Assembly (NCBI RefSeq): GCF_030867145.1
Contig: NC_134418.1
Span: forward strand, 54,411,682-54,475,681
From: Opisthocomus hoazin
Taxonomy: Eukaryota; Chordata; Aves; Opisthocomiformes; Opisthocomidae
DNA length: 64,000 nucleotides
Direction: 5' to 3'
Both the position numbers and the translations under genes were made by a program. Under the pieces are notes generated by a model that was not told where the DNA came from, did no database searches, and saw only the letters and a program-made list of their open reading frames with translations. Positions 42,401-52,800 of the stretch are shown in pieces; position 1 is the first letter of the stretch, and every line of letters starts with the position of its first letter.

Positions 42401-45400
42401 TGTATACCACATTTCTCCTTAGGTGGGGCATTGCATTTGCTCTAGGCTGGACATGTGGGGTTATTATCTTGTGCTACAGATAGCATACAGAGATAAGGAC
42501 TAATTTCACAGAGAAGACAAACTGTCTTCCACTCGAGACGCCTTTTGGTGGCTAGTTCATGTGGCCGTAGCCATAAATGGGAGGTTGCTCTGAGTGGGCA
42601 TTTGTCCTCTGACGTCGTGACTTCTTCTAAGAGCCATTTCTGTATGCAGTTTGAATTTGAAAAGGTGAAAAAAGCCATCTGTGGGCTAATGAAAAGATAC
42701 TTGGGCAACCTGTAACAAGCACTGTCATGTACTCAACTTGGCCAGTACCCACTGTGCATGCACTCAGCTTGGGCTCAGCAGCAAGCCCCGTAACTCCCAA
42801 GTTTTGGGCTCTCCCAGTTCGCTGACGTGCTCTTGCCAGCTCTGCAGGGAAGCTGTGGTATCTGCAGCGCTCCTCTGATTAAAACTTTTCTGATTGACAC
42901 ACTTCCTGGGAAGAGCTCTGTCAGTTCATCACAGTACAACTGTGAATTGGTTTTGCACCTACTGCTGTCCTTTCTCCCAGTGTAAATGTCCAAAAATATG
43001 TGTATATATTTAGACCACAGTTGCAGAACAGCCTTGCAATGAAATCTGGGGATATTTGCATATTTGTTTGATGCTGTTAGGGTCCTGCACCCCTTTGGCT
43101 GCTCAGTGGTCATATTGCTGTGTGGTCTCACCCTAGTTCTTTGTTGCTCCTTTTTCTGGAGAGTTGTTTTGCACCGGAGGGGGGAGTTGGTGTGTGGTTG
43201 TTTGAATGCTGCTATTTGCTGTTTTTTAAAGGACTTCTAGCCCTCCCATGGGGTTACTGCAGCAGGAATTCATACCTGTGCTACAGCCCAGCATACAGAC
43301 TGCTGACAGGTACCAAGTGGAAAAACCCTGCTCATAGTGTGCTGTGTTTTGTCAACATGTTTTACTGCCCATGGTTTTCAGCAATTTGTTACTCAATATT
43401 TATCTTTTTTTTTTTTCTCCATTTGTGCCTACATTGCCTGGCAAACCATGTTGTTCTATTATAACATTTATTTTTCTTTTTCCCATAAGTTGCCAGTATC
43501 CGTGTCCTTTCAATTTAATAATCACTGTTGAATTTAAACAACAATGTAGAAATCCCCCCAAATGATACCAATGTTCAATCATGTATTAGCAAGACTATAA
43601 CCCTTTCTTTTCAAGATACTGGTCACTGGATCTGTTTGTAGCTACTTTTCTTCATTTAAGTTGTTCTGAATTCTGTTTTCCAGCTGTTGTGTGACACACA
43701 TCTTCAGAAGCGCTGCTGGCTTACTCAGTAGCTGTAGGTTGCTTATTCTCCTTTAGGTTGTAACAGACCATAGTGGTCAGCTGCCAGCAATGTTGAAGAC
43801 AGTAAAGGTGGAAAACAGGGCTTATCCCGTAACCTCTGAATATGGTGGAGTATTTTCAGTGCAGTTTTGCTTCACTCGGCGTAGCTCATCAATGAATTGC
43901 CCAGCAGTCTCCAGGCTAGTCTCTTCTTTGCCTTTTCCACGTGTTACAGAGGTCTCTACTGATTTGGCAGAGAAGTCTCTTCTCAAATGCTGGACTTGGT
44001 GATTTAAGTGGAGATGGGGCGGTGTTGTTGGTGAGGGTAATTCCCAGACTTTTCCCTTTCTTGTTTCCAGCATCTCTGGATTGTTATAGAGGCCCTCACC
44101 TTTTATTTTTTATTTCCATTCTGTCTTTCGTTGTGCTTGCTGGGTTCACTCCAGTTCTTCCCTTCTTACCCATGAATCAGGACTTGTCTCAACGTTAGCA
44201 TTATGGTTTTCTCTCTAATTTAATTTATGCTGCTCCTTTAGTAGTGCTAGGGCTCTCATTTCAGCACATATCTTTTGCTTCCCTTGCAAGTGGGGCTTGC
44301 AACTAGATGTGACAAAGTCGTGATCTTACTTATCCAGTTCTGGATCAGTGTACGTGAATTTTTGTGCTTTGGGGCTGCAGAACATTGTTTTAAGGACAAG
44401 ATTTAGGTATTGAGTGCTACAGGACAGTGTAAGGATCAAGAATTGTTCATAAGAATGGCCTTTAACAGGGCAATATCCCAAGTTTCCCCAGCCAGCATCG
44501 CTTTATCTTGCTCAATAGCTGGACCTGTGCTCTGTTTGCAAGTAAGTCCTGAACTTTTCCTCAGAATAAATGTAACTCCTGCCTGGTGTCTAGTATCTCC
44601 ACAAGAGCTGGCTTCTACTGACGCAGACTCTCAGCCTGCCTTGATTTTGGCTTTGTGTCGGCCTGTGAAGCGTTCGCTGTGCCTTTCATTAGTCAAGGAG
44701 TTATCAGTGCCCACAGGATTGTATAGCTCCTTCCTGCACTTCCCTACTGGTACAAGATGCCCTCTGCTCTTTATGGTGGCAGCCGTCTGCCCCCTTCCTC
44801 CAGAGGAAGCAGGTTAATCTTTTCACTCTTCTTTCAAACCCAACTATTTATAGAAGTGATTACAAGGAGGAAGTGGCCTGGGCAGCAAAGGTAGATAGGA
44901 AAAAAAGAAAACAGACTTCCTTTCCCCAAGCAAGGAGAACTCTGTACATGCTGGGTTAAGAGACTAGATTTTCCTGTTAGCCAGAAAAGTCTTTTTCCCC
45001 CCAACAGCCATAATAAAAGCAGTGAGAGCATCGACTTGGAACTTCTAACTGTTGAAAGACTTGTAAGCTACTAAACACCCGATTTTTTAAAAATAGCATA
45101 GTATGGACTATTTGGCTCTCCTTATATAAATTTGGGTATGGACAGTAAATATATAGTAAGTGACATGCAGCACCTTTTAAATTACTGTAGTGCACCAAAT
45201 AACCATTACTTGATTTTGTCTGTCTCTCTCTCCTTCATGGCTTAAGGCATCATACAGTGACGCGGGGTATAACTAAAGGAGTGAAAGAAGATTTCCGCCT
45301 GGCCATGGAGCGCCAGGTCTCGCGCTGTGGGGAGAATCTCATGGTGGTCTTGCATAGGTTCTGCATTAATGAGAAAATACTGCTGCTTCAGACTCTTGCT

Positions 45401-45403
45401 TGA
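24294..45403 (+). CDS. INTS10: Integrator complex subunit 10 (17 coding exons, 710 aa)
   Basis: INTS10 belongs to the nuclear Integrator complex, which cleaves nascent RNA at snRNA genes and at paused protein-coding genes. INTS10 sits in the peripheral arm with INTS13 and INTS14. The protein is an all-helical repeat scaffold with no catalytic motif. Joined exons give 2133 nt, 710 codons plus stop, equal in length to the human protein as I recall it. Hallmarks are an N-terminus beginning [19 protein letters not shown], a basic [15 protein letters not shown] stretch near residue 370 followed by an acidic SSDDED (381-386), and a C-terminus ending in LLLQTLA. All 16 introns are GT-AG and keep the frame. 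Intron 15 has U12-type signals. The start is the first in-frame ATG after the CpG-island promoter. Intron 16 (6 kb) and intron 8 (3.4 kb) are the largest. No lesion is seen. The gene faces HGSNAT tail to tail. Confidence 0.98.
25262..25329 (+). CDS. INTS10: INTS10 exon 2 (aa 44-66)
   Basis: Reads [13 protein letters not shown]...; acceptor tcctgcag, donor gtaagt splitting Met66. Confidence 0.97.
25591..25694 (+). CDS. INTS10: INTS10 exon 3 (aa 66-101)
   Basis: Reads [15 protein letters not shown]...; acceptor attacag, donor gtaagg splitting Gly101. Confidence 0.97.
25998..26148 (-). mobile_element. CR1 LINE 3' fragment (antisense, INTS10 intron 3)
   Basis: On the - strand it shows 'tccctggaggtgttcataaa', 'tggtttagcagg', 'gttgggttgatggctgg' and 'ttttccagctttaatgag'. 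This is the last 150 bp of a CR1 of the same type as that at 11683. It is 5'-truncated and lies antisense to INTS10. Confidence 0.9.
26881..27020 (+). CDS. INTS10: INTS10 exon 4 (aa 101-147)
   Basis: Reads [14 protein letters not shown]... and ends ...ETVVQHG; acceptor gtttaag, donor gtaaga on a codon boundary. Confidence 0.97.
27863..27944 (+). CDS. INTS10: INTS10 exon 5 (aa 148-175)
   Basis: Reads [16 protein letters not shown]...; acceptor ttacacag, donor gtaaga splitting Val175. Confidence 0.97.
28075..28176. other. Imperfect inverted repeat / hairpin in INTS10 intron 5
   Basis: A perfect 13-base arm (ggctgaccataca, 28081-28093) is repeated in inverted form at 28149-28161. The interior also pairs in part: 28107-28114 region 'attacaca' against 'tgtgat' near 28134-28139. 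This predicts an imperfect stem of about 80 nt with a loop near 28115-28130. It could be a pre-miRNA-like hairpin, a very short MITE, or chance. Confidence 0.55.
28266..28406 (+). CDS. INTS10: INTS10 exon 6 (aa 175-222)
   Basis: Reads [16 protein letters not shown]...; acceptor tattttag, donor gtaaga splitting Gly222. Confidence 0.97.
28834..29005 (+). CDS. INTS10: INTS10 exon 7 (aa 222-279)
   Basis: Reads [16 protein letters not shown]... and ends ...EWQMDKGR; acceptor ttatag, donor gtgaga. Confidence 0.97.
29452..29621 (+). CDS. INTS10: INTS10 exon 8 (aa 279-336)
   Basis: Reads [15 protein letters not shown]...; acceptor cctcag, donor gtcagt splitting Gly336. Confidence 0.97.
29622..33000 (+). 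other. INTS10: INTS10 intron 8 (3.4 kb)
   Basis: Large intron with no nested gene, RNA or mobile element that I can support. It holds only short open frames and AT-rich sequence. Confidence 0.85.
33001..33134 (+). CDS. INTS10: INTS10 exon 9 (aa 336-380)
   Basis: Reads [15 protein letters not shown]... and ends in the basic [17 protein letters not shown] stretch, a possible nuclear localisation signal; acceptor atccag, donor gtaact. Confidence 0.97.
33900..34053 (+). CDS. INTS10: INTS10 exon 10 (aa 381-432)
   Basis: Starts with the acidic SSDDED and ends ...[11 protein letters not shown]; acceptor aagcag, donor gtaagg splitting Glu432. Confidence 0.97.
34612..34628 (+). repeat. Poly(C) tract, 17 C, in INTS10 intron 10
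   Basis: Uninterrupted run of 17 C in the sense strand, ending 80 nt before exon 11. The length may be affected by sequencing error, as homopolymers often are. Confidence 0.85.
34709..34791 (+). CDS. INTS10: INTS10 exon 11 (aa 432-459)
   Basis: Reads [16 protein letters not shown]...; acceptor acacag, donor gtaaaa on a codon boundary. Confidence 0.97.
35615..35767 (+). CDS. INTS10: INTS10 exon 12 (aa 460-510)
   Basis: Reads [16 protein letters not shown]... and ends ...CHFALGEYR; acceptor ttaaag, donor gtacgt, both phase 0. The helix-pair pattern is TPR-like. Confidence 0.97.
36877..36985 (+). CDS. INTS10: INTS10 exon 13 (aa 511-547)
   Basis: Reads [16 protein letters not shown]...; acceptor tttgtag, donor gtatgg splitting Gly547. 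Confidence 0.97.
37367..37446 (+). CDS. INTS10: INTS10 exon 14 (aa 547-573)
   Basis: Reads [16 protein letters not shown]...; acceptor ttgcag, donor gtaagc on a codon boundary. Confidence 0.97.
37935..38097 (+). CDS. INTS10: INTS10 exon 15 (aa 574-628)
   Basis: Reads [15 protein letters not shown]... and ends ...FFNYVT plus one base; acceptor cctgaag. The donor is GTATCCTTT, the U12-type consensus, splitting Asn628. Confidence 0.97.
38098..39155 (+). other. INTS10: INTS10 intron 15, U12-type signals
   Basis: The donor reads GTATCCTTT (38098-38106), the minor-spliceosome consensus with GT ends. A branch-site match TCTTTAAC (39137-39144; consensus TCCTTAAC) places the branch A 12-13 nt before the 3' splice site, within the tight spacing U12 introns require. 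No other intron in the three genes shows this pair of signals. Confidence 0.85.
39156..39249 (+). CDS. INTS10: INTS10 exon 16 (aa 628-659)
   Basis: Reads [16 protein letters not shown]...; acceptor cttcag, donor gtaagg splitting Lys659. Confidence 0.97.
39250..45246 (+). other. INTS10: INTS10 intron 16 (6 kb)
   Basis: Largest intron of the gene. It holds a short AT repeat (41400-41413) and several unsupported open frames, the largest being 135 codons at 44410-44817. No nested gene or recognisable mobile element is seen. Confidence 0.85.
41400..41413. repeat. (AT)n microsatellite
   Basis: Seven AT units in INTS10 intron 16. Confidence 0.9.
45247..45403 (+). CDS. INTS10: INTS10 exon 17 (aa 659-710, stop)
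   Basis: Reads [16 protein letters not shown]... and ends ...[11 protein letters not shown] followed by TGA; acceptor cttaag. Confidence 0.97.
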
Positions 45404-45603
45404 ATGGAGTGGATCATCATGCAGTGTTTCTTACGGAGAGAGGGGAAGGCTCTCAGTTGTGTGAACAGTAGCATGGCAGTGGAAAATCGCTTGTCCGGAG
45501 AGTCAAAGAAGTTCCCTATGAATTACACGTTCTGCAATACACAAACGCTACTCGGTGTTTGTTCACTGCGTAGTTTTCTCATGTGGGTAGATCAAACTTT
45601 ATA

Positions 45604-45609
45604 AATAAA
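45604..45609 (+). terminator. INTS10: INTS10 poly(A) signal AATAAA
   Basis: First canonical AATAAA after the stop, about 200 nt into the 3' UTR, followed by a T-rich and GT-containing stretch. Later sites may also be used. Confidence 0.65.
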
Positions 45610-45742
45610 ACTTTGTTTAAGAAGTCTTCTGTAATGTCCTATTTATTTGGGTTTTTTTTCCATAGCATTATACTGAGGTCTGCGTCTTAGTTCTTTCTGT
45701 CTTTATACATACACAGAGAATGTAGCAGGATCTTTCAGGCTT

Positions 45743-45748
45743 TTTATT
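45743..45748 (-). terminator. HGSNAT: Candidate HGSNAT poly(A) signal AATAAA
   Basis: Read on the - strand, AATAAA about 870 nt beyond the HGSNAT stop. A second one lies at 45642-45647. This would put the HGSNAT 3' end within about 100 bp of the INTS10 3' end, or overlapping it. Confidence 0.5.
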
Positions 45749-46620
45749 AGCACTAATTTGGAAATCACAGCATGAGCAAATTTCCTGAGCTTCCAAAAAC
45801 TATTATCTTACATTGAATTGGTCTGCTCTCTCCTCCTTTTTAGCCAAATTCTACCTGTAGTGCTGGTTTTCAGATTCAGGGCCCTTACGTAAATTCATTG
45901 ATAAAGAGGATTGCTTTGATCGAACTTTGGTAATGTCCAAGTGCTTATACAAAGACAATAGTATTGAATTCAATGAATAATGATCAGCTGAGTCACCACT
46001 TTCCACAGCACGCTGTAGCACAGGGGTGCCCCTGAGCTTCCCCAGGCAGTCACTGCACTGCCAACCCACGTGCAGGGCTGAGGATGCTGCCAGTGCTTCT
46101 GAGTCAACCAGATGGCCAAGTTAAATGTGTGCCAGTTGCCAGTGGTGCAGGTGTGCGGCAGGTGCCAAGGGTATATACAAACCCCCAGCCACGTGAGTTA
46201 GGGGCTGCCTTGTCAGATGCAACGACTGTTGCCATAGTCCCACTCTGATAACGCCTTGCAGTCGCCACCCAGATCCCTTGCAGTTCCTTTTGTAAGCACC
46301 ATCAGGCTGTCTTTGACTGCCCAACCACTGCAATATGTTCAGTTTCTCCATGTGAAGGAGGGAGATCAGTAAAATATTTACAAAATGTAGAAAACAGAAA
46401 GAAAGCAACTGCAGCAGACTAGTTAAGTTTTTGCTAGATAGGAAAATACTGTCCCTTAAGTCACATTAAAATCTTGATGGCAACTTCCATGGCACTGTGA
46501 ACTTGAACTAGTATCCATTTTTAGTAATACAGCCTAGCACAAGTGGCAATATTTCAGGCTAATCCACCTTATGCTCTTGCCCCATCAGAATCTAGGCTCG
46601 TTACACCTTGACCACCTCTG
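45749..46620 (-). other. HGSNAT: Probable HGSNAT 3' UTR
   Basis: Sequence between the HGSNAT stop and the candidate poly(A) signals. No other gene is recognised. The assignment rests on position and on the lack of a nearer canonical signal. Confidence 0.5.
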
Positions 46621-46802
46621 TCAGATTTTCCAGAATATCCTTCTCCTGTAAAGTAGATATGATATTATGACCCAAAGAGTTGTTGCAGTGAGGTTTTGAG
46701 TCAGATGCTCTGCATGGGATTGACTGTCTCGCATCTTCCACTTAAAAGGGAAATAGTTTTCGAGCACTTCGTGTCCAATGTAGACCAGGATTGAGTTCAT
46801 TC
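46621..46802 (-). CDS. HGSNAT: HGSNAT exon 17 (aa 581-640, stop)
   Basis: Reads [17 protein letters not shown]... and ends ...RRRIFWKI then TGA; acceptor tttcag. Confidence 0.97.
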
Positions 46803-49800
46803 CTGAAAGTAAGCACAGGTCATACCATCTGAAAGAGCAGGTAGGAGCTTGCTTCAGAGTAAGCAGGCAGAGGCATGCCAGGCTTATGGAACAGAGTGGC
46901 ACCGAGACAACAGCAGCTAATCACAACAGCTAATGTTGCTTTCCCCAGAGATGCTGTACACATGTGTTTTCAAATACAGTCTGAGGGGTTCTCTCCCCCC
47001 CAACATTTGTTGAAAAGAAAGGCAGACAACCCATATGCTAAATTGAAAAAACAACCAAATCAGTATCCTGCAATTTTACTGATGAGGAGAATAATCACAG
47101 TTACTGTTTTCAGGGTGGCCAAGCGCCAACGTATTTGGTCAGCGCTACTGCCTTTACAAACAAAAAGCTGACTGCCCTTCAAAGCTCTATGATTTCTGGT
47201 AGGAGATATGATACTATGCTCTCACCCTACCCATCTTCCTGTCCAGACACCAGACACCAAAGCTGCTGAAAGGTTCCCTCTGCTGTGGGTTTGCATTCTG
47301 TACTCAGATATTTGTCAAGAGCCCAGCGTGGTTAAAACCGCAGTGGGATGCTTTGGGAGACAGGCTCATCTAAAAACACAGAGACAGAACCTACGCAGCT
47401 GCCCAGGGGATTTTGTTGTCCACATCTTCAGAAGTGGTATTACTCTGTCGACAGGCCTTTGAGTTTCCCCATTAGGTTACCCAAGTCTCAGCAGTCTTTT
47501 CCAAAACTAGCTATGAAGAACCAGCTGTGGTGTTTTGCTTGGTAATAGGCAGCTGTTCTCCGGGACCTTGAGACCAAACTGAGAACAGTCATTGGGCAAT
47601 AGCAGCTTCCAGCCCATTTAAAGACTTGATGGTCCCTTTCTCCTAAATATCTGGTCTTGAGTGTCCCAGTTCTGCGCAAAGATTCACCTCAAGTTAATCA
47701 TCCTAGCATCCTCTGGGTTACCTCACTGTAAAGCCCAACTCTTTTAAAAAGGGAAGCACAGAAAACATAAAAGGATAGTATCAGTGCAAAAAGAATTCGA
47801 AGGAATACGTTACCTGCCATGGTTTACTGACCTGGGTAGAAAAATGGAGCACCTGACCACAGTCTCTTGACATCCACAAGGTAATATATCAGCAGTAAGA
47901 GGATGAAGGCAAAGCAGCTCATGGTTGTCACATATGATATTGACCTACGCCCATTTTCAGTAGAAAGATTATTTAGAGAAGTATGTGATTCAGACAAATC
48001 TCAATATAAGCAAGGCAAAACATTCTCCAAGGTAAAATAGTGCTTTAACAAAATCATACTAAAAGCTGTATCTCTTTGCTTACCATAAGTTCTTGTTTAT
48101 GGGAATAAACCCTTCTTCTTTAGAACATTTTGTCAAGATAGCAGAAATAATTCCCTGCAACAGAAAGTTGCTGAAGTTCACATAACCACTGCAACATGTT
48201 TCAAAAATACTAAGTTTGCGTTGCGTAAAAATACACATCTATTAAAGAGCAACATAACTGACTTACCATTACTATGCTCCATATGATGAACCGACTCATA
48301 ATTTGTTTGTACTGGTCTTTGTAGAACAAGATAATTTTTCCTGCCTAATATAAAAAGAATACAAAAAATGAATTAATGCCCATAAATGTAACTACATGTC
48401 AAGAGCCAGATGTATTTGCCACCGGCTCCCTGTGCTAAGACAGAGAACATGAGCAGAGTTTGTATCAACTAAATGCCTGAAAGGCTCAGAATGGGAACTT
48501 TGTGCAAAGAATGGACACAGATGGGGAAAATATGTAAATACAACCCACTCAGCAATACAGGTGCACCTTTTCTCCCTTCCCTACCACTTTAACACTGAGG
48601 AAGGGGACAAGCAACTTTGTTAGGTTAACACAATGTGACTCGAGCTCCGTCTCCCTCAGCAAGGACTGCACAAAGGAACAAGGTTACATGGACTCCCCAG
48701 CCAGCCCCAACAGCTTCTCAACAGGGCCACGTCGCACCCTGGCCTGCTTGGAGCACACGCTCCTTTTCACCCACCACTAAGAAATGTGTCCTAATGACTC
48801 ATTCCTCAGTGTCACCCTTCTGTTCCAAGTTCCGCCCCCAGAGATTCCCAGTCAATTTTTACCCAGTGCTACATGCAGTAACATTCCTTTCCCAGCACAA
48901 GAATTTCAGTTTGGCTAACAGCTGCTGCAGACAGGAAAGCCAGCAATGACCAACTAGAACTGCATCAAAAAGCATCATGAAACCCTATTTTAAACATGGT
49001 GGTGAGCTGTGAGCTTTCAATGTTGGTAACACTAATGTGAACCCCTGCCTCCCTCATGTTTGGGAAGGTGAGGACCCCCACAGCACCTATGCAAGACAGC
49101 TAACACTACATGTCAAGCGGAAAATTAGCAACGGGGAACATGTACAGCTGCAACCTTTAAAACTGTATGTTTAAAATGAAGCTGTGAAGTCTATGCATCT
49201 CTTGGCCCTATTTTCCAACATGCAGAGCCAGCCCAAACTTAAAACAAGCAAAAGAAGTTTCTGGTTGGATATTTTGCAAACTTCCTCTGTCCATCCCTTA
49301 TAAAAACTGAGAAAAAGTCTTGATTTATGTAATGCAAGCTACTGCCAGGTTAGATTCCACTGCTCTGACACTCATCTCAGGATAAGTCAACCTAAAAGCA
49401 TTGCTCTGGAAAAGGTTTTGTTAGAACCAGTCTCAGCCTTAAATAAAGAAACCAAGTTCCCTCCCCACTTCCAAGATTCCTCCAAATCTTCCCATTATAG
49501 CACACATCCAGAAAGAAAAGAGGTACCTGCAGTCCCAGAAATGCCATAAAAATTGTATTTATGGTCCCCAAGATCCCTTCAGGATCATACGGCATCGTTG
49601 TTTGGTAAATCACCTTAGAGAGAAAACACTTGTTACAGGGCACCTGAGCAACCAGTCTGCTCTCTCTTCCCTCCCCCTGCATGTATCCTTCCCAGGCCCT
49701 TCCCGACAGCTGGCCTGTGTTCAGTGCTCGCCTGCGGCTTCATACTGCAACCCAAGAGCTACTTACACTTGAAGAGGGATGCTGATATATATGCTTTTCT

Positions 49801-52800
49801 CCAAGCAGCAAACGATCAATGTAACCAGCCGCTCCTCCAGTGCAGTTGGGATAGTTTCCAAAGTCTCCAATGCCCCCAGGACCAAGATAGCCCCTAGACC
49901 AGAAGCAAACAGGTTATGGCACCAAGTGTTGGTACATTCCACCTGAACAGCAGCTGGTCCACCGGCCCAGCACACTAAACACTTGATGTTTTCCCTGGCC
50001 AGCGGCACGCGGTGAAACACAAGTCCTACGTGACAGCTGGCTGGTGGCCATCTTGTTCTGATCATCACAATGCCATGAGCAGCCGGATCACGAGGGGACA
50101 GGCAGTATCAGGAGGCTAAAGCAATGCTTCAGTTCAGACCTGGCTACCCAGCCAGCTGCTCCACCTGCTCTGCAGGTGCTGACCCTTTAAAGGGGCAAAG
50201 ACAGAGACAGGGATGACATTGCGATGATCATATATCGCTGTACACAGTTCTCAGGGAGATTTTAATCCTCTTCTTCAGACAGAAAGGAACAATGATGTTG
50301 CTTTTATAACACCTGGTACTTTAGTACCAGACAGTTTTTTCACATGATGAACACTTCCCTTAAGCCTGCTGGCCTAAAAGCTCTCCTCTTCACTCTTTTC
50401 CTATGGCTAATAAATGTATTTTCCACTCAGTAGAAGAAAAACAATCATCTGATGCCCCACAGAAAGTAGTCTGAGTGCACAGTCTTACCTGGGACAACCC
50501 GGCACTGGTAACAAAAAGGTGAGACAGAGCCAAATCACTTCTAACATCAGAATGAAAATCCACTGTGGCCAGTAGGGGAGAATATCCTGCAGAGCAGGAC
50601 ATGGCGTCTCCTGCATGAGAGGGAGGGAGGAGGGTATTAGCTGGCAAGTAAAAACCATGCCCTCAGGGTATCCTGTACTTCCTGGCAGGCAGTCCCCCAG
50701 ATACAAGAAGGAGCTGTTGTCATGACAAAACCGGGTTCTACCAATAGACTTTTCATCTTCACAAACATTTTCCAGACACTTAAGTTACTTGGGGGAGGGG
50801 TAGAAGCAAGCCAAAACAAAAGCCCACAATGTTTTTTAGCTTGGAAAATGTCAAAAGGAATTTTGATTCATGAGTACAACAAAAGCCTTTTGGGAAAACT
50901 GACTCCAGAAAGGCTGGAAAGCATTATTACTTTCCCCTGCTGTGAAAAAACACTGCCAAAATTCACCGGACAAAACACAGGCCATGGGTCTCAGCACAGA
51001 GATGCCTGTCCCTGAGGTCCCTTGGCAGTGTAAAGTCACCAAAAGTGGCTGGGAATGCCTGCTTCCAAGCACCATCTGAGTGGATCAGTGAAATCCTCAA
51101 ATACAGCAAAGCTAGATGTGATAAAACGCAGACTGGGACACTGAAAGGTACATTCTCCCCCAAAATTTTTGCCAGGTCACACTACACTACACATCAGGTA
51201 AGATGCTACATGTTTTCTCATCATTTCTCATGTGTTCTTTGTGCCCAAACAAGAGCAAAAGCTCCCAAACCCTACTCCAGTATCACTTGTCATCTCCCCA
51301 CATAACTCACCAAGATCCCACTCTCAACCCCCGCTCTTGTAAACAGGAGTTCAAGAGCAGCAACCACCAGGTATGTGAATCCCAGCCTCTGGAGCACCCC
51401 AGGAATACGCAGATTATCCCAGGACACTGGAAAACACGCAAGCAATGTGGAAGAGGAGCAGACATAGGCTCTTTCGTAAATATAAAAGCTACCCTTCTCC
51501 AGGGAGAGCTGAGACCCGCTGCACCTGCAGGTACAAGGACACCTCTAATCTGCCAGTCCACTTTCTGGAAATCATAACCCTGAGAAAGTCACCACTAAGA
51601 CGATAAACAGCGGTTGGCACAGGGGTCAAACACAGAGAATTGCATCAGTGCAGAGCTGAACAGCACTCTACAGGATACCATCAAACCGCCCCTATGCAAC
51701 TGGTCAGTACAGAAGGCCGACACTGTTTTCTCAACAGCCCAACGAAGGAGGCAGGACCAACAGTTGCAGAAATACAAGGAAGAGAGCAAGCTCCGCTCAC
51801 ATGGTCCAAGGCAGTAATTGGGATTCACAACTATGATTCCCAGCAAGATTAGCAGAAAACTCCTCCAGAGGATTTTCCCGAGCACCTTCTGCTTGGAACT
51901 TCCCCACCTCAGCATGGAGCTCATTGACAACGATATCGATGTCCCCATGATGAAGACAAACCTGGAGAACAGAGCAGATGGGAAATGGAGCTGACAGATG
52001 TCTCATCACACATGTGAGTGACAGCAAACACTAAAGCTAAGAGTAGCCTGCATTGCCCCAACAGAAATGCATGTATTGAGTGAAATTGGACAACTTTACT
52101 TCCTTTGATTGCTAGGAATTCCCAGACAACTGAGCTTGTACTATGGGACCCTTCCACCTCTTTCAGTGGTCATTTGAGGCAATAAAGTTCAGGAAGTAAC
52201 TGCATTCTGGTCTTTCTGCAGCAATATATACCACCAAAAAAATTCCATTACCCAAAATTAAATTAGCGTCTTTAGAGCAGTAAAATACAAGCTGCAAATC
52301 TATGATTCATATTCAGAACTGACCCGCTCCTCCCCTCTAGATTAGGTTCACAGTCCAAGTCCAGCTCTCATCTCCAGGAGTAACCACAACTGGTGTGTAT
52401 TTTAGAGAAACATGCTAGGGGCAGATGGGATAGTTGCTTCCCCATAAGACTAGAGAGATTATAGGTTATAGAGAGATTAGCTTAATTCAACATTCCTTTG
52501 GCTAATTTTACCTCTGGATACACATCAGTCCAGCTTTGAATCCTGCCATACTGACCGCCTTCAACACGTCAGCTTGGCAATTAGCTCCTCAAGGATACTG
52601 CACTTCCACTGGTAGGGTAACCCTGGGCCTCCCACTGACGTTGTGTAGGTGGAGGAAGGAGGATGTGGGCAGCCGAACGCAGTTAGCTCTTCTACTGATT
52701 CATAAGGATGGTGCTGTTATCTGGAGGGGCAGATTCCTACCAACCGAATAACACAAATTCACCTCTCCAAAAACATCGAGGCAAGGTGCGCACAATGTTC

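Noticed and set aside
42700-42725. 'gggcaacctgt' as an antisense CR1
   Set aside because: Only one short block matches; the flanking CR1 blocks are absent.
43120-43464. 114-codon hydrophobic frame in INTS10 intron 16
   Set aside because: The hydrophobic stretch comes from T-rich sequence; no conserved motif.
44410-44817. 135-codon frame in INTS10 intron 16
   Set aside because: No similarity to a known family, no splice context and no repeat-element hallmark; compatible with chance.
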